Assembly: GCA_964592635.1 (NCBI GenBank)
Contig: CAZQFZ010000095.1
Span: 1-8,511, forward strand
DNA length: 8,511 bases
Reading direction: 5' to 3'
Source of the DNA: VMCP01 sp964592635
Lineage (GTDB): Bacteria > Bacteroidota > Bacteroidia > NS11-12g > UBA955
This document shows positions 6,801 through 8,511 of the stretch, in pieces. The number at the start of each line of letters is the position of its first letter. The first letter of the stretch is position 1. The position numbers and the translations under genes were made by a program. The notes below the pieces were generated by a model. The model did not search any database and was not told where the DNA came from. It was given only the letters and a program-made list of their open reading frames with translations.

Positions 6801-8406
6801 AGCTACAACAAATTATGGTTGCAAGGACTCTGTTCAACGAAATGTAGTTGTATTCAAAAATCCGGATGCTACTATATCTCCAAGTAAGGAAATTCAATGT
6901 TTCAACGGTAACAAGTTTCACTTTGTATCCAAAAACCCATGGAAAGTTACGGGAACTCCTGCAACGCATACCTGGGATTTTGGAGACGGAAGCAAATCTA
7001 CATTGGATTCGTTTGATAAATCATACACGGCTAATGGTACATATTTGATTAAACATACAGTTAGAACGTCGCAAAACTGTTTTGATTCAATGACAACAAC
7101 TGCAACGGTTGTAGCCAGTCCTAAGGTAGATTATTCAATGAACAAGGACACGGCATGTTTTTATTCTCAAGGATTTAATTTCATGGATAAAACCAATTAC
7201 ACCGGAACCTACGCAGTACGTTGGGATTTTAACGATGGAACGTTCGATTTAGCGAAAAACTCTTTCGGTAAGTCTTATACAACCACTGGTAGGAAAATGG
7301 TTAAATTGGTAGCCATTACGGATCAAGGTTGTAGGGATTCTATTGTAAAGGAAATTGAGATTTTTGCAGTACCTAAGGCATCGTTTACGATTAATAATTC
7401 TACTCAGTGCTTGCAGAATAACTTGTTTATTTTCTCCAATACATCCAATGAAAATGGCGCGAATTCAGTAGTGTACAATTGGGGTGTTTTGGGAAAAACC
7501 ATATCCACTCACACGGGCGTAAATATGCCCAATCAGGTAATGACCGATACAGGTGCGTACCAAGTTGGATTGTTGGCTGTTACAGAAGAGGGTTGTGTGA
7601 ATTCTGCCCAGCAAAGTATATATGTAGCAGAAACGCCGAAAGTAAGTATAATGGGTAAAGATGCATGTGTAGGAGAAGAGATTCAGTTTAACTCAGCCCT
7701 GGTGTTGAACAAAGGAGTGCCTTCATTTAATTGGGCGTTTGGGGATGGCAATGTATCATCTATAGCCAATCCAAAGCATACTTATATGGCACAAGGCAAT
7801 TTCATGGTTAAGTTATCGGTAACATCGAACTATGGCTGTAAGGGTGATGCAACGGATTATCCAGTTCAAGCTTTCGAAAAGCCCAAAGCTAGTTTCACAT
7901 CGGAATATTTGATGTCGCAAGGAATGGAAACGGATTGGAGGTTTGATTTTACGGGTAAGGGTGCTCAGATATACGAATGGTATTTTGAAGATGGGCAGGT
8001 AGATTATGTGGCAGGTCCTATATATAAAACGTTTGATAGAACTGGTAATTTCAAAGTTCGCTTGATTGCATCAACCACCAACGGTTGTAAAGACAGTACG
8101 AGCGCATTTATATTCTTGAAACCCGAGTTATTGATGTGGATTCCTAATGCTTTCAGTCCGAATGTTGATGGTTTGAATGAGTCATTTGGTCCAAACATGA
8201 CTTTTGGATTGAGTAAATATACCATGAAGGTTTTTGATCGTTGGGGTAATATTTTATGGCAAACCGAGAACCCAGAGGAGAAGTGGAAGGGTATAGATAA
8301 AGACGGGGTTCAGGTAATTGAAGGAATGTATGGGTATGAAATAGTATTCCGTTACGTGGATAATAAGCTCTATGTGTATAAAGGAACCGTAATGGTGCTT
8401 TATTAA
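3889..8406 (+). CDS. Large multi-domain T9SS surface protein: IgGFc-binding N-terminal-like region, PKD repeats, type B (CHU_C) sorting domain
   Basis: The product is 1505 residues from the ATG at 3889. The frame is open back to an ATG at 3826, but starting at 3889 gives a clean Sec signal peptide (MKKTILVLTLLFMLLFAG, cleavage near KTNAQ, residues 19-23); the longer form would put 21 mostly charged and mixed residues before it. Residues about 25-478 resemble the IgGFc-binding protein N-terminal domain, with DHLYTQVLPTKALGKNYVL (276-294) and the ending YTYSAGALF (472-480). Residues 484-1411 hold eleven tandem PKD/Ig-like modules; canonical W-x-F-G-D-G type motifs are at 516, 767, 1029, 1112, 1282 and 1364. 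Residues about 1415-1505 are a type B gliding-motility-associated sorting domain, with WIPNAFSPNVDGLNESFGP (1417-1435), FDRWGN (1449-1454) and a final YKGTVMVLY. Such proteins are exported by Sec, then secreted by the T9SS to the cell surface or medium. An adhesin or matrix role is inferred; the ligand is unknown. No PorP/SprF-type partner gene is in the window. A strong terminator follows 72 bp after the stop. Confidence 0.92.
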   Translation: MKKTILVLTLLFMLLFAGKTNAQISSTGKTFYMSFMEMETRNGGYPDTLLIFVTSEFDTKVTLDNPRLTGSSVNYNIKKGVVNRISVDVNFYYPVGSEFNQSDVNSKKGLRLVAQDPINVYCMNLELNRSDGTFVLPYESIPSAPEFFVASFPPNAGISGGKWAESEFVIIAMDNNVKVEITPTYRTKGGKTAGTPFTVTLSQRGQIYQVQSDPSDGTNNTDPAATSWSATGAKNGDLTGTRIRVVDGCGKINVFSGARSSHVTKGNCGSGINGRDHLYTQVLPTKALGKNYVLMPFARQNNGYAYKVIAAFDTTEVYINGTLTATILKRGQWIYQHQTTAAAVNIRTSKPAYVAQYMKNGVCNGWSGSNDGDPAIFLSPDVNQRLLKTVVGTASTSNMKNHWVNILVARAAKSIVYVNGTLVNSANFTDVTTGFGQFSYVQIQVTNPSTNTIQCDSGSIVVAYGTGPYESYTYSAGALFESVEYDVKIVRKGLCPSEPVKLVAQYKDKNVKAVKWEYGDGTPSEWGDSVTHKYAKIGTYYTLMKLVVKTDCGKDDTITRSKIISVKPGPILNFPDTITQCAKTLKVDLAGPSSSKFLYVWNDSTRLRTRTISSDSKVWLKITDTSTKCIAIDSSYVRRADTIGARISWDTSNQCYKENYFSLTDKSVYTKDTWKSSTWILNDVVNLKNVVSNDKRFSYHFDTLSRNKLRYIVESQKGCRDTLDTALVVYPYPIAKLSIPDPYFCQSAKATLIDSSESPMGIRTTFWSFGDGNKDTIVNSRMVEHVYGLYDTFYIRMITETPYACRDTLDSLYIVYPKTKTEIGAKIVKQCFKQNEFELNDNSTIPFGKFDDKWLVEGKTYDNQGTLKPVKFKDTGFHVIKLMTNTDMGCKDTIFSKVYVAPEPKALMKVVDSSLCFKGHYYTLECVSTAPKGSKLTDRSDWVFSDNTTAYAKIVPNKTFAADGSFWVRLIATTNYGCKDSVQRNVVVFKNPDATISPSKEIQCFNGNKFHFVSKNPWKVTGTPATHTWDFGDGSKSTLDSFDKSYTANGTYLIKHTVRTSQNCFDSMTTTATVVASPKVDYSMNKDTACFYSQGFNFMDKTNYTGTYAVRWDFNDGTFDLAKNSFGKSYTTTGRKMVKLVAITDQGCRDSIVKEIEIFAVPKASFTINNSTQCLQNNLFIFSNTSNENGANSVVYNWGVLGKTISTHTGVNMPNQVMTDTGAYQVGLLAVTEEGCVNSAQQSIYVAETPKVSIMGKDACVGEEIQFNSALVLNKGVPSFNWAFGDGNVSSIANPKHTYMAQGNFMVKLSVTSNYGCKGDATDYPVQAFEKPKASFTSEYLMSQGMETDWRFDFTGKGAQIYEWYFEDGQVDYVAGPIYKTFDRTGNFKVRLIASTTNGCKDSTSAFIFLKPELLMWIPNAFSPNVDGLNESFGPNMTFGLSKYTMKVFDRWGNILWQTENPEEKWKGIDKDGVQVIEGMYGYEIVFRYVDNKLYVYKGTVMVLY
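5338..8121 (+). repeat. Eleven tandem PKD/Ig-like protein modules, about 86 residues (258 bp) each, with paired cysteines
   Basis: Within the surface protein, the first cysteine of each module falls at residues 495, 581, 655, 745, 831, 916, 1004, 1090, 1174 and 1260. The second, usually in a GC-[KR]-D-[ST] context, falls at 552, 629, 719, 805, 890, 978, 1064, 1148, 1236, 1317 and 1400. Most steps are 84-90 residues. Modules 1, 4, 7, 8, 10 and 11 keep a recognisable PKD motif. Modules 3, 5, 6 and 9 keep the Trp (W679, W854, W942, W1198) but have lost the GDG. Module 2 (567-638) is shorter and looks like the WNDS...WLKITD Ig-like domain often found with CHU_C proteins. The modules are diverged, with no near-identical DNA copies, so this is an old array rather than a recent expansion. 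Cysteine pairing within modules is inferred. Confidence 0.85.
8128..8406 (+). other. Type B T9SS C-terminal sorting domain (gliding motility-associated, CHU_C type)
   Basis: This marks the part of the surface-protein gene that encodes residues 1414-1505. The segment opens with the family hallmark (IPNAFSPNVDGLNESF, compare 'vPNaFtPngDGvNDtF'), followed by the strand KYTMKVFDRWGNILW, the acidic/aromatic EEKWKGID, and the closing GMYGYEIVFRY and YKGTVMVLY. In the known family this tail is the T9SS export signal. In contrast to type A tails, type B cargos often depend on a PorP/SprF-like outer-membrane partner encoded nearby. Confidence 0.93.
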
Positions 8407-8478
8407 AGAGATTATTCTGTTCTTCAAAATTAGAACGAGAATCTGATTTGTTTATTATTGGTGTTAAAAAGAAAGAAG

Positions 8479-8511
8479 CCGTCTCGTTAACTAAACGAGG
8501 CGGTTTTTTTT
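8479..8511 (+). terminator. Strong intrinsic terminator after the surface-protein gene, possibly bidirectional
   Basis: CCGTCTCGTT (8479-8488) pairs with AACGAGGCGG (8494-8503) as a 10-bp stem with one G-T wobble and a 5-nt loop AACTA. At least eight T follow directly to the window edge. The A-rich stretch just upstream (8466-8477) would give a U-rich tail on the opposite strand, so the same hairpin could stop transcription arriving from the right. It lies 72 bp after the stop codon and separates the surface-protein gene from whatever is downstream. Confidence 0.93.

Noticed and set aside
6628..6969. 113-codon open frame on the minus strand inside the surface-protein gene
   Set aside because: It is antisense to the PKD modules, which are clearly coding; no domain or start context supports it.
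5338..8121. CRISPR or recent tandem DNA repeat in the long repetitive gene
   Set aside because: The periodicity is at protein level only. The DNA modules are diverged, with no near-identical units or spacers.

Overview
The window looks like chromosomal DNA from a Bacteroidota bacterium. The case rests on two C-terminal sorting domains of the type IX secretion system (T9SS), one type A-like and one type B (gliding-motility/CHU_C type). Supporting signs are a VWA-domain membrane protein of a family common in Bacteroidetes, A/T-rich intergenic DNA, and start codons preceded by A-rich sequence rather than a clear Shine-Dalgarno. The genus cannot be read from the sequence.

Layout, all genes on the + strand. 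(1) Bases 1-175 hold the last 57 codons of a gene whose product ends in a T9SS type A-like sorting domain. (2) Bases 183-2357 follow after only 7 bp and encode a 724-residue inner-membrane protein with a complete VWA/MIDAS metal site facing the periplasm and a third membrane helix at the C-terminus. (3) Bases 2403-3620 encode MnmA, the tRNA 2-thiouridylase, with both catalytic cysteines. (4) Bases 3621-3888 are a 268-bp intergenic region with a perfect 8+8 bp inverted repeat and a weak terminator-like hairpin. (5) Bases 3889-8406 encode a 1505-residue secreted, probably cell-surface protein: signal peptide, IgGFc-binding-protein N-terminal-like region, eleven consecutive PKD/Ig-like modules with paired cysteines at a spacing of about 86 residues, and a type B sorting domain. 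(6) The window closes with a strong intrinsic terminator.

How the genes may work together: the first two are probably co-transcribed. MnmA is a housekeeping translation gene with no evident functional tie to its neighbours. The large surface protein has its own upstream region and downstream terminator, so it is probably a single-gene transcription unit. No CRISPR array, insertion sequence, tRNA or rRNA gene was seen. The most noteworthy item is the surface protein: a modular adhesin-like architecture whose repeats have diverged in sequence while keeping their cysteine framework.
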